Positions 33,554 through 42,121 of a DNA stretch of 64,000 nt are shown here, piece after piece. The notes below the pieces were generated by a model. The model was given only the letters and a program-made list of their open reading frames with translations, had not been told where the DNA came from and made no database searches. This DNA comes from Pseudomonadota bacterium (GTDB lineage Bacteria; Chloroflexota; UBA6077; JAJPGT01): positions 1-64,000 of the forward strand of contig JAJPGT010000031.1 of assembly GCA_021325655.1 (NCBI GenBank), in the 5' to 3' direction. How positions within the stretch are numbered: the stretch's first letter is position 1; each line of letters starts with the position of its first letter. The translations under genes and the position numbers were made by a program.

Positions 33554-35434
33554 GTGTCCACGATCGAGCGGCGGCCGGATCATCCGCTCCGTGACGACGC
33601 CTTTGAGGCGCTCCTCACCGCAACACACGCGCTGTGCAACATCGAGCCGATCGAGCGGGCGCTGGGCGAGGTGGCCGGCTCGATCGGGCGCGCCACCAGC
33701 GCCCGCGCGGTCGTGATCGCGCTGCTCGACGAGGGCGGACAGCACCTGCGGATCGCCGGCGCCTGGACGGAAGACGGCCAGCTCGCCCCTGGGCCGGGCG
33801 AGAGAGCGCCCAGCGCCTGGCTCGGAATCGACCAGGCCCCGCTCGACCGAGGCTACCCGGTGCTGCTCAACGGCGCCGCAGCCCAGGCGCTGCTCGCGGC
33901 CTGCGGCGCCCGGCTCGACGCTGAGCCTGCGTCGGTCGTCGCGTTTCCGATCGCCCGCCGGGCCCACGTCTCTGGCGTGCTGCTGGTGATGGCCCAGCAC
34001 GGGACGATGAGCGTGGGGAGCGCCGACACCCGCCTGTGCCAGAGCATTGCGGAGCAGATCGCGGCTGCGCTGGAGGTGGCGGCAACACGGGCGAAGCAGG
34101 AGCAGCAGCTCGCCCAGATGTCCGCACAGGCCAACCTGGTGCGCATGGTCCTGGAAGACCGCGGGCTGGATGCGTTGATCGCGGCGCTGGCCGACCTGCT
34201 GGAGAACCCGGTCATGGTGTCGGACAGCCTGTTCCACCTGCTGGCTGCCTCTCCCAACCAGGAGATGACGGACCGGATGCGGCGCGACAGCCTCACCCAG
34301 GGCGGGATTCCGCGCCACGCGCTGGACGACCCGGGCATGCGGCTCCAGTTCCAGCGGATCGCGCAGCTCCGGACCGCGGTGACGCTCGCCAACTTCCCGG
34401 AGTTTGGCTGGGTGCAGCGCCGCATCCAGGCGCCGGTGGCGGTGGGTGACGACATCCTCGGCTGGCTCTCGGTGGCCGAGGCCCAGCGGCCGTTCCGACC
34501 ATCCGACTACACTATCCTGCGCGAGGCGAGTGTGGCGGTCGGCCTCGAGCTGCGGAAGCGGCAGGCAGCCTTAGAGGCAGAGCACCGGCTGCGGGCCGAC
34601 TTCCTGCGCGATCTGCTCTCCGCCCAGGCGGCCGATAGGCAATCCATCACCGCCCGCGCCAGCTTCCTCGGCATCGACCTGCTGCGTCCCTGGGAGCTGC
34701 TGCTCGTCGCTGCGGACGATGACCACCCGGTGCCGCTGGGCGTGGAGCAGGCCGAACCCGCCGTGGCGATGCGCCGTGTTCTCCAGGTCGTCAGCCACGC
34801 CGCGCGCCAGCGCTCCCCGCAGAGCGTGGTGGTGATGCACGAGGAGCACATCCTAGTGCTGCTGCCCAGCCCGGCGGCCGGGGCGCTCGGCGCCCGGGCA
34901 GTGGCGGACGCGATCCGGCAGGAGGTGACCCGTGTCAGCCTCAAAGGCACCGTCTCTGTCGGTATCGGGGTACGCTGCGCCCGGATCGAAGACTTCGCCC
35001 GCTCCTATGCCCAGGCGCGGCGCGCGCTCGAGGTAGTCCGCAGTCTCGGCCACTCCAACACTGTCGCCACGCTGGACGATCTCGGAATCTACGGGATGCT
35101 CTTCCGCAGCGAAGACCCGGATGAGCTTGTCCGCTTTGCCCGGCGGCTGCTCGACCCGCTCCGCGAGCACGACGCGCGGCACGGCGACGCGCTGCTGGAG
35201 ACGCTGAGCGTGTTTCTGGACGAGAACGGCAACCACCGCCAGGCCGCAGCGCGGCTCTTTATCCACGTCAACACGCTCAGCGGGCGGCTGCAGCGGATCG
35301 CCAGCGTGGGGAACCTGGATCTCCGCGATTCCGCCACCCGCTTCAACCTCCAGCTCGCGCTGCGGATCTTGCGCCTGGTCGGTCCCGGGCGCATCGACCG
35401 GCCTGCGGCACCTGACGGGGACGGCCACCGCTGA
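33554..35434 (+). CDS. PucR/CdaR-type transcriptional regulator with GAF domain
   Basis: A 626-residue regulator. An N-terminal GAF-like sensor (about 10-175, LTATHALCNIEPIERALGEV) precedes a second ligand domain, a degenerate GGDEF-like central region (about 370-500, ITARASFLGIDLLRPWELLL) and the C-terminal HTH_30 typical of PucR/CdaR (from LSVFLDENGNHRQAAARLF to RFNLQLALRILRLVGP). PucR proteins usually activate catabolic genes for purines or related nitrogen compounds when the inducer is present. It is the last gene of the peptide operon, 33 bases after the hydrolase stop, and so may regulate its own operon. The start is GTG at 33554 with GGAGGGGCG upstream. Confidence 0.88.
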   Translation: MSTIERRPDHPLRDDAFEALLTATHALCNIEPIERALGEVAGSIGRATSARAVVIALLDEGGQHLRIAGAWTEDGQLAPGPGERAPSAWLGIDQAPLDRGYPVLLNGAAAQALLAACGARLDAEPASVVAFPIARRAHVSGVLLVMAQHGTMSVGSADTRLCQSIAEQIAAALEVAATRAKQEQQLAQMSAQANLVRMVLEDRGLDALIAALADLLENPVMVSDSLFHLLAASPNQEMTDRMRRDSLTQGGIPRHALDDPGMRLQFQRIAQLRTAVTLANFPEFGWVQRRIQAPVAVGDDILGWLSVAEAQRPFRPSDYTILREASVAVGLELRKRQAALEAEHRLRADFLRDLLSAQAADRQSITARASFLGIDLLRPWELLLVAADDDHPVPLGVEQAEPAVAMRRVLQVVSHAARQRSPQSVVVMHEEHILVLLPSPAAGALGARAVADAIRQEVTRVSLKGTVSVGIGVRCARIEDFARSYAQARRALEVVRSLGHSNTVATLDDLGIYGMLFRSEDPDELVRFARRLLDPLREHDARHGDALLETLSVFLDENGNHRQAAARLFIHVNTLSGRLQRIASVGNLDLRDSATRFNLQLALRILRLVGPGRIDRPAAPDGDGHR

Positions 35435-35444
35435 GAGCGTGGCC

Positions 35445-36563
35445 TCAGGAGACGGCCGCGGCCACCTCTATGATCCGCAGTACCCAGGACGTCAACCGCG
35501 CCAGCTCGGCGATGGCGATCCGCTCCCGCACCGAGTGGCAGGCTTCGGCGCCAATCCCCAGGACGCAGGCTTCGATCCCCATCGGGTTCAACTCGTTGGC
35601 ATCCGAGCCGCTGCCGGTGCGCGTCAGGCAGGGCTGCCCGCCCAGGGCGATGAAGGCGCGCCGCGCCAAATCGACCACCACGCTGTCGTCCGCCAGGCGA
35701 TAGGGAACGTACACCGGCCGCAGGACCACCTCGGCGCGCGCGCCCGCGGCGGAGGCCGCGCTCTGGAACGCCTCGGCAATTGCCCGGCCGTACGCGGCGA
35801 GGCGGGCGGGGTCGAAGCTGCGGACCTCTCCCTCCACCTGCGCCTGCTCGGGCACCGCGTTGCGAGCGGTGCCGCCGACGATTGTCCCGATGTTGGCGGT
35901 GCTCTCAGGGTCCAGACGCCCCCAGGGCAGGCGGCTGATCGCTTCGGCCACCACCGCGATGGCGGAGATGCCAGATTCTGGCTCCAGCCCGGCGTGTGCG
36001 GCCCGACCGCGAATCGCGATGGAGAACGCGTCGTAGCCGGGCGCCGCGACGACGATGCTGCCCACTGGGAGCAGGGCGTCGAGGACGAAGGCACGCCTGG
36101 AGGCGACCAGGGTTGGGTCGAACGCCTTGGCGCCCAGGTGGCCCAGCTCCTCGCCCCAGGTGAGCAGCAGCTCGACCGTCCCGCGGCGAGCCGGCGGGGT
36201 GGCGGGGAGGAGTCGCGCCAGCTCCAGCAGCGCCGCTAGCCCGGCCTTGGCATCCGCACCCAGTACCGTCGTTCCGTCCGACTCGATCCAGCCGTTGCGC
36301 ACGCGGGGCTGGACGCCCAGGCAGGGCGGGACGACGTCGAAATGCGCCGAGAACAGCAACGGCTCCGTCGCGGCCGCTCCCTCCAGGCGCGCCACGAGGT
36401 TGCCCGTCTCCGGGCCGCTGCCATCGTCCCACACCTGCCAGCTCAGCGCCCGCAGCTCGTTGGCGACCATCGCGGCGATCGCCCCCTCGTGGCGCGAGGG
36501 AGAATCGATCCGCGCCAGGCGGATAAAGGTGTCGACCAGGCGCTCGACATTGGGCTCCTGCAC
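35445..36563 (-). CDS. M20-family metallopeptidase (PepT-like)
   Basis: A 372-residue cytoplasmic dizinc peptidase or deacylase. Metal ligands are visible in FSAHFDVVP (H74, D76), LGADAKAG (D104) and TWGEELGHLG (E138, E139), with SGSDANELNP near the end. The dimerisation domain (GRAAHAGLEPESG) lies between. This order and the AD-K-AG motif resemble tripeptidase T and its relatives. A long upstream extension to 36737 is unlikely; GTG at 36563 with GAGGAGCG before it gives the normal length. It faces the PucR gene convergently with only 10 bases between the stops and adds a further peptide-bond hydrolase to this region. Confidence 0.88.
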   Translation of the reverse strand: MQEPNVERLVDTFIRLARIDSPSRHEGAIAAMVANELRALSWQVWDDGSGPETGNLVARLEGAAATEPLLFSAHFDVVPPCLGVQPRVRNGWIESDGTTVLGADAKAGLAALLELARLLPATPPARRGTVELLLTWGEELGHLGAKAFDPTLVASRRAFVLDALLPVGSIVVAAPGYDAFSIAIRGRAAHAGLEPESGISAIAVVAEAISRLPWGRLDPESTANIGTIVGGTARNAVPEQAQVEGEVRSFDPARLAAYGRAIAEAFQSAASAAGARAEVVLRPVYVPYRLADDSVVVDLARRAFIALGGQPCLTRTGSGSDANELNPMGIEACVLGIGAEACHSVRERIAIAELARLTSWVLRIIEVAAAVS

Positions 36564-36846
36564 GGTTCTGGCGCTCCTCGGACTGGATGAGCGGCGATGT
36601 GCGGACCAGAAGCTGACCTTTGCCCGGCCGCCAGCAAGGTGGGAGGATCTCCTCGCCCCAGGCCACCTCAGCGCCGAACGCAGCGGGGAGGCTGCGTCGG
36701 TGCCGCCCGGGCACGCGGTAACGGAGGTGGGGCCCACGGTGCTCCAGTATAAAGGACAGCCCGAGCGTCAGAGAGCAGACAGCTCTGCCGGGCGCTTGGG
36801 AGAACGCCCGCTGTGGCAGCCTGGCCGTTCCTGCTCCGAGCGGCGT

Positions 36847-36875
36847 TTGCGCTCGGCCGCACCAGGCCGTATACT
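36847..36875 (+). promoter_or_regulatory. promoter of tRNA-Leu
   Basis: TTGCGC (36847-36852), 17 bases and TATACT (36870-36875) lie about 30 bases before the tRNA. No other gene could use it on this strand. Confidence 0.55.
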
Positions 36876-36905
36876 TTTGGGCGCGGCTCAAGACAAGCCG
36901 GCCTT

Positions 36906-36991
36906 GCCCCCGTGGCGGAATAGGTATACGCGGCAGGTTGAGGGCCTGTGCCCGAAAGGGCGTGGTGGTTCGAGTCCACTCGGGGGCACCA
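36906..36991 (+). tRNA. tRNA-Leu (anticodon GAG)
   Basis: Acceptor GCCCCCG pairs with CGGGGGC; the discriminator is A36988 and CCA is encoded (36989-36991). The anticodon loop TTGAGGG has GAG at 36940-36942. A long variable arm (GTGCCCGAAAGGGCGT) marks a class II tRNA, as expected for leucine, and the T-arm GGTTCGAGTCC is standard. Confidence 0.96.
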
Positions 36992-37031
36992 GGAGCTGTT
37001 GGCTGACGCCGGCGGCTCCTTTGTCATTCTG

Positions 37032-37105
37032 GGGCGAATAGCTCAGTTGGTTAGAGCGCCTCGCTTACACCGAGGAGGTCACAGGTTCGAGTCCTGTTTC
37101 GCCCA
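37032..37105 (+). tRNA. tRNA-Val (anticodon TAC)
   Basis: Acceptor GGGCGAA pairs with TTCGCCC (37098-37104), discriminator A37105; no CCA is encoded. The anticodon stem CCTCG/CGAGG holds loop CTTACAC with TAC at 37066-37068. It lies 40 bases after tRNA-Leu and may share its promoter. Confidence 0.96.
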
Positions 37106-37269
37106 CCCCGTTTGCTCCTGGTTGCGGCGTGGCGGGAGAGCGACGCTCGCCGTCGGGCCCGACGGACGATGCGGGGGCACCTGGCTCACCTGTAGCTCGG
37201 GATATGCGCCTGCTACCCCCGCCATGGCGCCTCTTCGCCCAGTGGCCCGCCAGAGGGCGGCAAGGGCAG

Positions 37270-37548
37270 TCACACAGTCACGCGAGTCCCGTCACCTCCT
37301 GACTCGCGACGGCGCACGCCCGCCAGCCCCAGGCCGCTCCCGGCGATCCATCCCTCCACATTCCTCCCCCGATAGGCGGGCTCGAAGACGCGCGGCAGGT
37401 CCTGGGCGGGGATGCCCACGCCATGGTCCCGCACCTGCAGGACCGCCCAGTCGCCCGACCGGCAGACACAGACCGAGACCTGGCCGTCGTCGAGACTGTA
37501 CTTGATCGCGTTGCTCAGCAGGCTGTCCAGCACCGCTGGGACAGCCTG
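37270..37548 (-). pseudogene. remnant of a histidine kinase (ATPase domain end)
   Basis: On the complement, about 90 residues match the catalytic domain of sensor kinases: N-box LDSLLSNAIKYSLDDG, G1 box VRDHGVGIPAQDLPRVFEPAY, and G2 box GSGLGLAGVRR, before a stop at 37270. The dimerisation helix and all sensor domains are missing, and no ribosome site precedes the fragment. It stops at about 37548, where the opposite-strand regulator fragment begins. A decayed, non-functional gene. Confidence 0.7.
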
Positions 37549-37558
37549 TTTGGCCTCT

Positions 37559-37983
37559 GCCTGGGAGGAGGACCGCGCGCTCTCGCCGGAGCGGCTGGCG
37601 GACCTGGTGCTCGAGCTCCTGGCCTCGCCCGCGGCCTCCGGCCGACCGCGCCTGCGGCGCCTGCCACGCGGGCGCCGAGCCTTCTGAGCAGCCGCGAGCA
37701 CGAGGTGCTGGGTCTGGTGGCGGAGGGGCGATCCAACAAAGAGATCGCGGCGGAGTTCATCATCAGCGAGCACACTGCGAAGTACCACGTCACCTCGCTG
37801 CTCGATAAGCTCGGCGCGGACAGCCGGGTCCAGGCGGTTGCCCTCGCCGCCCAGCGCGGATTGTTAGGTGCCAACGGCGGCACGGCCCGCGAGCCCGCTC
37901 GCTCCATCGCTGCCCTGAACCGCGGAGGCCGCTCGTCTGCCAGCGCGTTGGCCGGCGCAAGCAGGGCCTGTGCCCACCGGTGA
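37559..37983 (+). pseudogene. remnant of a LuxR/NarL-type response regulator (DNA-binding end)
   Basis: From about 37681 the frame gives a clear LuxR helix-turn-helix: LLSSREHEVLGLVAEG, SNKEIAAEFIISEHTAKYHV, LLDKLGADSRVQAVALAAQR. Just upstream, in a different frame, WEEDRALSPERLADLVLELL looks like the linker of such regulators, so a frameshift separates them. The receiver domain is missing. The fragment begins next to the truncated kinase on the other strand. A decayed gene. Confidence 0.65.
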
Positions 37984-38018
37984 CGCAGCTAGGGTGATGT
38001 GCCCCGGCACGCCTGCCC

Positions 38019-40124
38019 TCACGCCCCGGCTTTCCGATCCACCTGCAGGGTAAGCAGCGACACCCAGGTGTCGAAGCCCACCGGCGAGGGGATGTGGGTG
38101 GGGGGCGGCGCGCTGACGGGCAGCCAGCCGCTGCTGGAGGGGTCGCCGACCGCGGTGGCGAGACGGTAGCGCCCGGAGGGGAGATCGGGCGGGATCACCA
38201 GCGTGTAGCTCAGCACGGTCTCATCCCCGGGCCGCCACTGCCGGAGCGGGCGGGCGCCGCTCACTGCCACCGTGGTCCGATAGGCCACCCAGCCGTCGTC
38301 GCGCACCAGCGCCAGGGCGGTGCTGAGCTGGTCCGGCGGGTCGCCTACCAGCTTCCAGCGCAGGAGCCCCTGAACCACCGCGCCCGGCTGGGTCACCGCG
38401 TTGTCGAAGCGATAGCGCTCCAGGCGGAGCAGGTGGCCGAACTCTGCCGGCACTTCCGCGCCTACGCTGTCGTCCTCGATCTGGTACACGGTGACGTACT
38501 CCAGTCCGTTGATCCGCACCGACATATACGGCTCGCGCTGGCGGATCGCCGCCCGCAGCCGATCGGCGATTGAGCGCTGCGACACGTTCACGTACAGCAG
38601 GACGTAATCTGCCGAAACCGGTTGGTATGTGTTCGGGCTCATGATGTTGCCCGGGAACTGGGCGGCAAACACCGAGTTGTAGAACGTGGCGACCGTGAGC
38701 GAGTCTGCGTTTGGGAGCGCGCCCAGGTGCCGCGCCACCACGTCCATCCCCTCGCCCCAGCCGACGACGATAGCGTCCCTGGCCGCGGCGGCGCCGCCGA
38801 GCAGCGGGTTGTAGTAGGCCAGGTAATAGGGGCGGGTGCCCGCGCACTGCCAGAGCTGCACTCCGACCACCGCCACCAGCCCGGCGGCGACAGCCGCCTG
38901 ACCAAGTCGCGGCATCAGGCGTCGGGCTGTCCACCAGTAGCCAGCGGCCGACAGGATCGCCAGCGTCGGATAGGTCGGCAGCAGGTAGCGGTCGAACTTC
39001 TTGGGGGCGAAGTCCATCATCACCAGGAACAGCAGGCAATAGGCCGCCAGGAGCGTGGGGATGCCAAGCCCCCGTGTGTTCCGCCGTGCCAGGTGCATCG
39101 CCAGCGCCGCCAGCGCGAGCAGGAGCCCGAGCGCCGTGGGGGGGCTGAGCCGGAACGCGAGCGTCACCGGGTAATAGAGCAGGCCCGGGGCGCCGGTCGA
39201 CTCATTCAGGAAGTAGTTGACGTGGTCGCTGCCGCCGGTGTTCTCCGTGAAGGTCGCCATCCGGATGAGTGTGGCGACCGGGTCGGCGCGAAGCGCCGGC
39301 CAGAGCGCCAGCATGGTGATCGCGGCCACCAGCCCCCAGCCGACCAGCAGCCCCACCAGGCGCAGCCAGCGCCGCACTTGCCAGCGGCGGGGGTCCGCCA
39401 GCAGCGCCAGCCCGGCGCTGAAGGGAACGTACAAAAAGATGAACAGCCCGGGCGTCTTGGCCAGCAGCGCCAGCCCAGCGCACACGCCTGAGGCGAGGAG
39501 GTAGGGGAGGCCGCCGCGGCGCCAGAAGTACACCAGCGCGCACAGCTCGCTGAGCGTCATGTAGCTGGTGAGCGACGCGTCGGTGTGCAGCACCAGGGAG
39601 TGCGCCACCACGAACGGCTCCATCGCCAGCAGGCACCCCGCCAGAAGCCCGACGCCAGCGCCGAACAGGCGCCAGGCGAGCAGCCCAACCGCCACGGTGA
39701 GCAGCGAGGTGAGCACCAGGATGGGAACGCGGCCGTGGACGAGCGCGTCGAAGTAGGCTGGCTGATCCGAGCTGATGTTGCCAGCGGCCAGGTTCTGCGC
39801 CAGGTAGCTGGCGCGACCAAACCCCATCCCCAGCAGCCCGGCCCACATGGTCATCACTCCGGGATGTCCGGTCAGGTACGTCCCCGCGGCGTCCCCCCGC
39901 GCCACCGCGGTGGCGAACAGCGCGGTCCGCTCCATCCAGTTCCCCTCGTCCGCGGTCACGACCACGGCGATGGCGCCGACTCGGGGCAAGAGCGCCAGGG
40001 CGAAGATGAGCGCCGCGGCGACCGGGGCGATGATCCGCGGCGTGGCCCAGGCGCGGACGCGTCGTCGGGCGGCTGGCTGGCTGGGCGGCACTGCCGTTGG
40101 GGCGACCGGGAGGGTAGCGCGCAT
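38019..40124 (-). CDS. integral membrane glycosyltransferase, PMT/ArnT-like (GT39 or GT83 type)
   Basis: A 701-residue membrane protein. After an N-terminal positive segment, the first helix (IIAPVAAALIFALALLPRVG) is followed by VTADEGNW, whose acidic pair fits the catalytic motif of lipid-linked sugar transferases such as PMT and ArnT. Ten or more hydrophobic helices follow to about residue 430, then a soluble beta-rich C-terminal part (ADYVLLYVNVSQ, LPSGRYRLATAVGDP) outside the membrane. Such enzymes move sugars from polyprenyl phosphate to proteins or lipids. The gene stands alone, divergent from tRNA-Phe, so acceptor and donor are unknown. Confidence 0.85.
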   Translation of the reverse strand: MRATLPVAPTAVPPSQPAARRRVRAWATPRIIAPVAAALIFALALLPRVGAIAVVVTADEGNWMERTALFATAVARGDAAGTYLTGHPGVMTMWAGLLGMGFGRASYLAQNLAAGNISSDQPAYFDALVHGRVPILVLTSLLTVAVGLLAWRLFGAGVGLLAGCLLAMEPFVVAHSLVLHTDASLTSYMTLSELCALVYFWRRGGLPYLLASGVCAGLALLAKTPGLFIFLYVPFSAGLALLADPRRWQVRRWLRLVGLLVGWGLVAAITMLALWPALRADPVATLIRMATFTENTGGSDHVNYFLNESTGAPGLLYYPVTLAFRLSPPTALGLLLALAALAMHLARRNTRGLGIPTLLAAYCLLFLVMMDFAPKKFDRYLLPTYPTLAILSAAGYWWTARRLMPRLGQAAVAAGLVAVVGVQLWQCAGTRPYYLAYYNPLLGGAAAARDAIVVGWGEGMDVVARHLGALPNADSLTVATFYNSVFAAQFPGNIMSPNTYQPVSADYVLLYVNVSQRSIADRLRAAIRQREPYMSVRINGLEYVTVYQIEDDSVGAEVPAEFGHLLRLERYRFDNAVTQPGAVVQGLLRWKLVGDPPDQLSTALALVRDDGWVAYRTTVAVSGARPLRQWRPGDETVLSYTLVIPPDLPSGRYRLATAVGDPSSSGWLPVSAPPPTHIPSPVGFDTWVSLLTLQVDRKAGA

Positions 40125-40291
40125 GTGCTTCCTAAGCAGCAGAGTCGGCGCGAGCGCCAGGCTCGCGGCGCCACAAAGTGGCGCCTGGAGCGCGCCAGAC
40201 GCTGGCGGGGCATTCTAGCAAAGGCCCCGGGCAGGCCGGCGGGGGAGGCATGGACGGTCCGTCTGAGGATTGGGTAGAATCCAGAGCCTCG

Positions 40292-40364
40292 GCCGAGGTA
40301 GCTCAGTTGGTAGAGCACACGACTGAAAATCGTGGTGTCGGCGGTTCGATCCCGCCCCTCGGCA
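40292..40364 (+). tRNA. tRNA-Phe (anticodon GAA)
   Basis: Acceptor GCCGAGG pairs with CCTCGGC (40357-40363), discriminator A40364; no CCA is encoded. The anticodon stem CACGA/TCGTG holds loop CTGAAAA with GAA at 40325-40327. TAGAAT at 40275-40280 is a fair -10. A strong terminator follows. Confidence 0.97.
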
Positions 40365-40377
40365 CCCCGAAAATCCA

Positions 40378-40414
40378 GGAAACCGCCCCACTTCGGGGCG
40401 GTTTCCGTTTGTTT
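40378..40414 (+). terminator. terminator of tRNA-Phe
   Basis: GGAAACCGCCCC (40378-40389) pairs perfectly with GGGGCGGTTTCC (40395-40406) around loop ACTTC, and GTTTGTTT follows. This is a textbook intrinsic terminator, 14 bases after the tRNA. Confidence 0.9.
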
Positions 40415-40512
40415 GGCCGCTGTTCGGCTCCACGAAGCAGAGGGCGTGTAGCAACCTGGCCCGCTGTGCCTCAGCGAGTATCCGCGAGGGCACTGTTCAT
40501 CGTTGAGAAGGA

Positions 40513-40540
40513 GCGAACCCCGGGATCACCCGGGGTTCGC
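40513..40540 (-). terminator. terminator of the padR-type gene
   Basis: GCGAACCCCGGG (40513-40524) and CCCGGGGTTCGC (40529-40540) form a perfect 12-bp stem with a 4-base loop. On the minus strand it lies 25 bases after the padR stop and is followed by TCCTTCTC. Confidence 0.75.
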
Positions 40541-40564
40541 CGCGTGTGTTCGTCGTGTGTATGG

Positions 40565-41206
40565 TCAACCGGCTTCAGACTCGGCCGCGGCTGCGGCCCG
40601 GCGCACAATGGCCTCGATCTCGGCGAGGTCGGGTTGGGCCTGGCGGAGGTCGTCGGGCCAGCTTTCGACGATCCTGATGGCCCACCGGGCCCAGTCGCCG
40701 ACCATGGCATAGAAATCGGTCAAGAACCGGGCGGTGAGCTCGAGCTGGGCCAGGCGCTGCGGGAACGGACCTCGTCCCTCCAGGTACTGGCGGCCGACGG
40801 CGAGGCTCTCGGCGCTGCGGGCCTGCGCCCAGGCCCTGGCGGCGGCCAGCGTCGCCAGAGCATCGGATTTGGTGCCGTGCTCGGCAAAGAAGACCTTGAG
40901 CAGTTGCTCGAACTCGAGCACGGGCCCCGCGCCGGGCTCGTGGAGCCAGGCGGCGAGGGCGCGGCGACCCTTGTCGGTAATGGTGTAGACGGTGCGGGAT
41001 CGCCGGCCCACCGGTTCCTTCGAGGCGCGGGCCAGCCCGTGCGCGACGAGCTTCTTGGGCTCTTCGTAGAGCTTGCTCTGGGCTCGGGGCCAGATACGGC
41101 CCAACGAGCGGTCCATCTGCTGGGCGAGCTCGTAGGTGCTCCACGGCTGGATGGCGAGCAGGCCAAGGATCGCGTAGGACGTGGTGGTCAGCCTCGTGCT
41201 TGACAC
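40565..41206 (-). CDS. PadR-family transcriptional regulator
   Basis: A 213-residue repressor. The N-terminal PadR winged helix covers about residues 5-90 (TTTSYAILGLLAIQPWSTYEL, SKLYEEPKKLVAHGL, YTITDKGRRALAAWL). The C-terminal part is a mainly helical dimer and ligand domain (Vir_act_alpha_C-like). The GTG at 41206 is chosen because it gives the normal start; the frame stays open far upstream only as a shadow of the methyltransferase. The gene is divergent from that methyltransferase, and an 18-bp perfect inverted repeat fills the gap, ending only 1 base before this start. It therefore probably represses both genes until it binds an effector. Confidence 0.9.
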   Translation of the reverse strand: MSSTRLTTTSYAILGLLAIQPWSTYELAQQMDRSLGRIWPRAQSKLYEEPKKLVAHGLARASKEPVGRRSRTVYTITDKGRRALAAWLHEPGAGPVLEFEQLLKVFFAEHGTKSDALATLAAARAWAQARSAESLAVGRQYLEGRGPFPQRLAQLELTARFLTDFYAMVGDWARWAIRIVESWPDDLRQAQPDLAEIEAIVRRAAAAAESEAG

Positions 41207-41229
41207 GATACTTCCTTTGGGAGTATATT
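41200..41229 (+). promoter_or_regulatory. promoter of the methyltransferase gene
   Basis: A perfect TTGACA (41200-41205), an 18-base spacer and TATATT (41224-41229). The -35 overlaps the padR start codon. The promoter core lies inside the inverted repeat, so repressor binding would block it. On the minus strand TATACT (41227-41222) could serve padR. Confidence 0.65.
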
Positions 41230-41249
41230 TGTACTCCCAAAGGAAGTAT
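41208..41249. promoter_or_regulatory. perfect 18-bp inverted repeat, probable PadR operator
   Basis: ATACTTCCTTTGGGAGTA (41208-41225) and TACTCCCAAAGGAAGTAT (41232-41249) are exact reverse complements around a 6-base centre (TATTTG). It fills the gap between the divergent padR and methyltransferase genes and covers the promoter spacer and likely start point. PadR sites are usually shorter palindromes, so the length is unusual. Confidence 0.75.
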
Positions 41250-41260
41250 AGGAGGACTGG

Positions 41261-42121
41261 ATGATGGGAGCGGCGAACAGCACATGGGTTGCCCCGTCCA
41301 ACCTGGAGCAGGCCCGGGCCTGGGATGGCAACGAAGGTGCCTACTGGGCGGCCAACGCCGAGCGCTTCGACGCGGCGGTCGCGGCCTACCACCGCCCGCT
41401 CCTCGACGCCGCCGGTATCGGCACCACCGACCGGGTCCTCGACATCGGCTGCGGCACCGGCCAGACCACGCGGGACGCGGCTCGGATCGCGGCATCCGGG
41501 GCGGCGCTCGGCGTGGACCTCTCGGCACAGATGATCGAGCTGGCGCGCCGGCTGGCAGTCGCCGAAGGCATCACCAACGCCCGCTTCGAGCAGGCTGACG
41601 CGCAGATCTATCCCTTCGAGGTCGAAGCCTTCGATGTCGCCATCTCCCGCACCGGGGCCATGTTCTTCGGCGATCCGGTCGCCGCGTTCCGCAACATCGC
41701 CAGCGCGCTGCGCCCCGGGGGTCGGCTGGCGCTGCTGGCCTGGCAGGCACTGCCACGCAACGAGTGGATCCGCGAGCTCCTCACCGCCCTCGCCGCCGGG
41801 CGTGACCTGCCCTCGTCCCCACCCGATGTCCCCGGACCGTTCTCGTTGGCCGATCCCGACCGTGTGCGCGGCATTCTCAGCCAGGCGGGCTTCACTGATG
41901 TCCAGCTCGACGGCCTGGCCGCGCCAATGTCCTTTGGGGCCGACGCCGACGATGCCTACCACTTCGTCCTCGGCCTCCACGGCTGGATGCTGGAGGGGCT
42001 CGACGACGCCGGCCGAGCCCGAGCCCGCGATGCCCTGCGCGCTACACTCGCCGCGCACGATACAAGCCATGGCGTCCTCTACGACTCGGCCGCCTGGATC
42101 ATCACCGCCCGCAAGGTCTGA
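41261..42121 (+). CDS. class I SAM-dependent methyltransferase
   Basis: A 286-residue methyltransferase. Motif I is VLDIGCGTGQTT (58-69), with GAALGVDLS (acidic end of strand 2) and ADAQIYPF. ALRPGGRLALLAWQ is post-motif III. The C-terminal part (GFTDVQLDGLAAPMSFGADADDAYHFV) is substrate-specific and typical of small-molecule or ubiquinone-like methylases. Two ATGs occur at 41261 and 41264; AGGAGG ends at 41255, so either is possible. The target is unknown; the PadR regulator next to it hints at an inducible detoxifying or modifying role. Confidence 0.9.
   Translation: MMGAANSTWVAPSNLEQARAWDGNEGAYWAANAERFDAAVAAYHRPLLDAAGIGTTDRVLDIGCGTGQTTRDAARIAASGAALGVDLSAQMIELARRLAVAEGITNARFEQADAQIYPFEVEAFDVAISRTGAMFFGDPVAAFRNIASALRPGGRLALLAWQALPRNEWIRELLTALAAGRDLPSSPPDVPGPFSLADPDRVRGILSQAGFTDVQLDGLAAPMSFGADADDAYHFVLGLHGWMLEGLDDAGRARARDALRATLAAHDTSHGVLYDSAAWIITARKV

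Noticed and set aside
40565-42070. Extension of the padR frame upstream to 42070
   Set aside because: The extra residues are antisense to the methyltransferase. The GTG at 41206 gives the normal PadR start.
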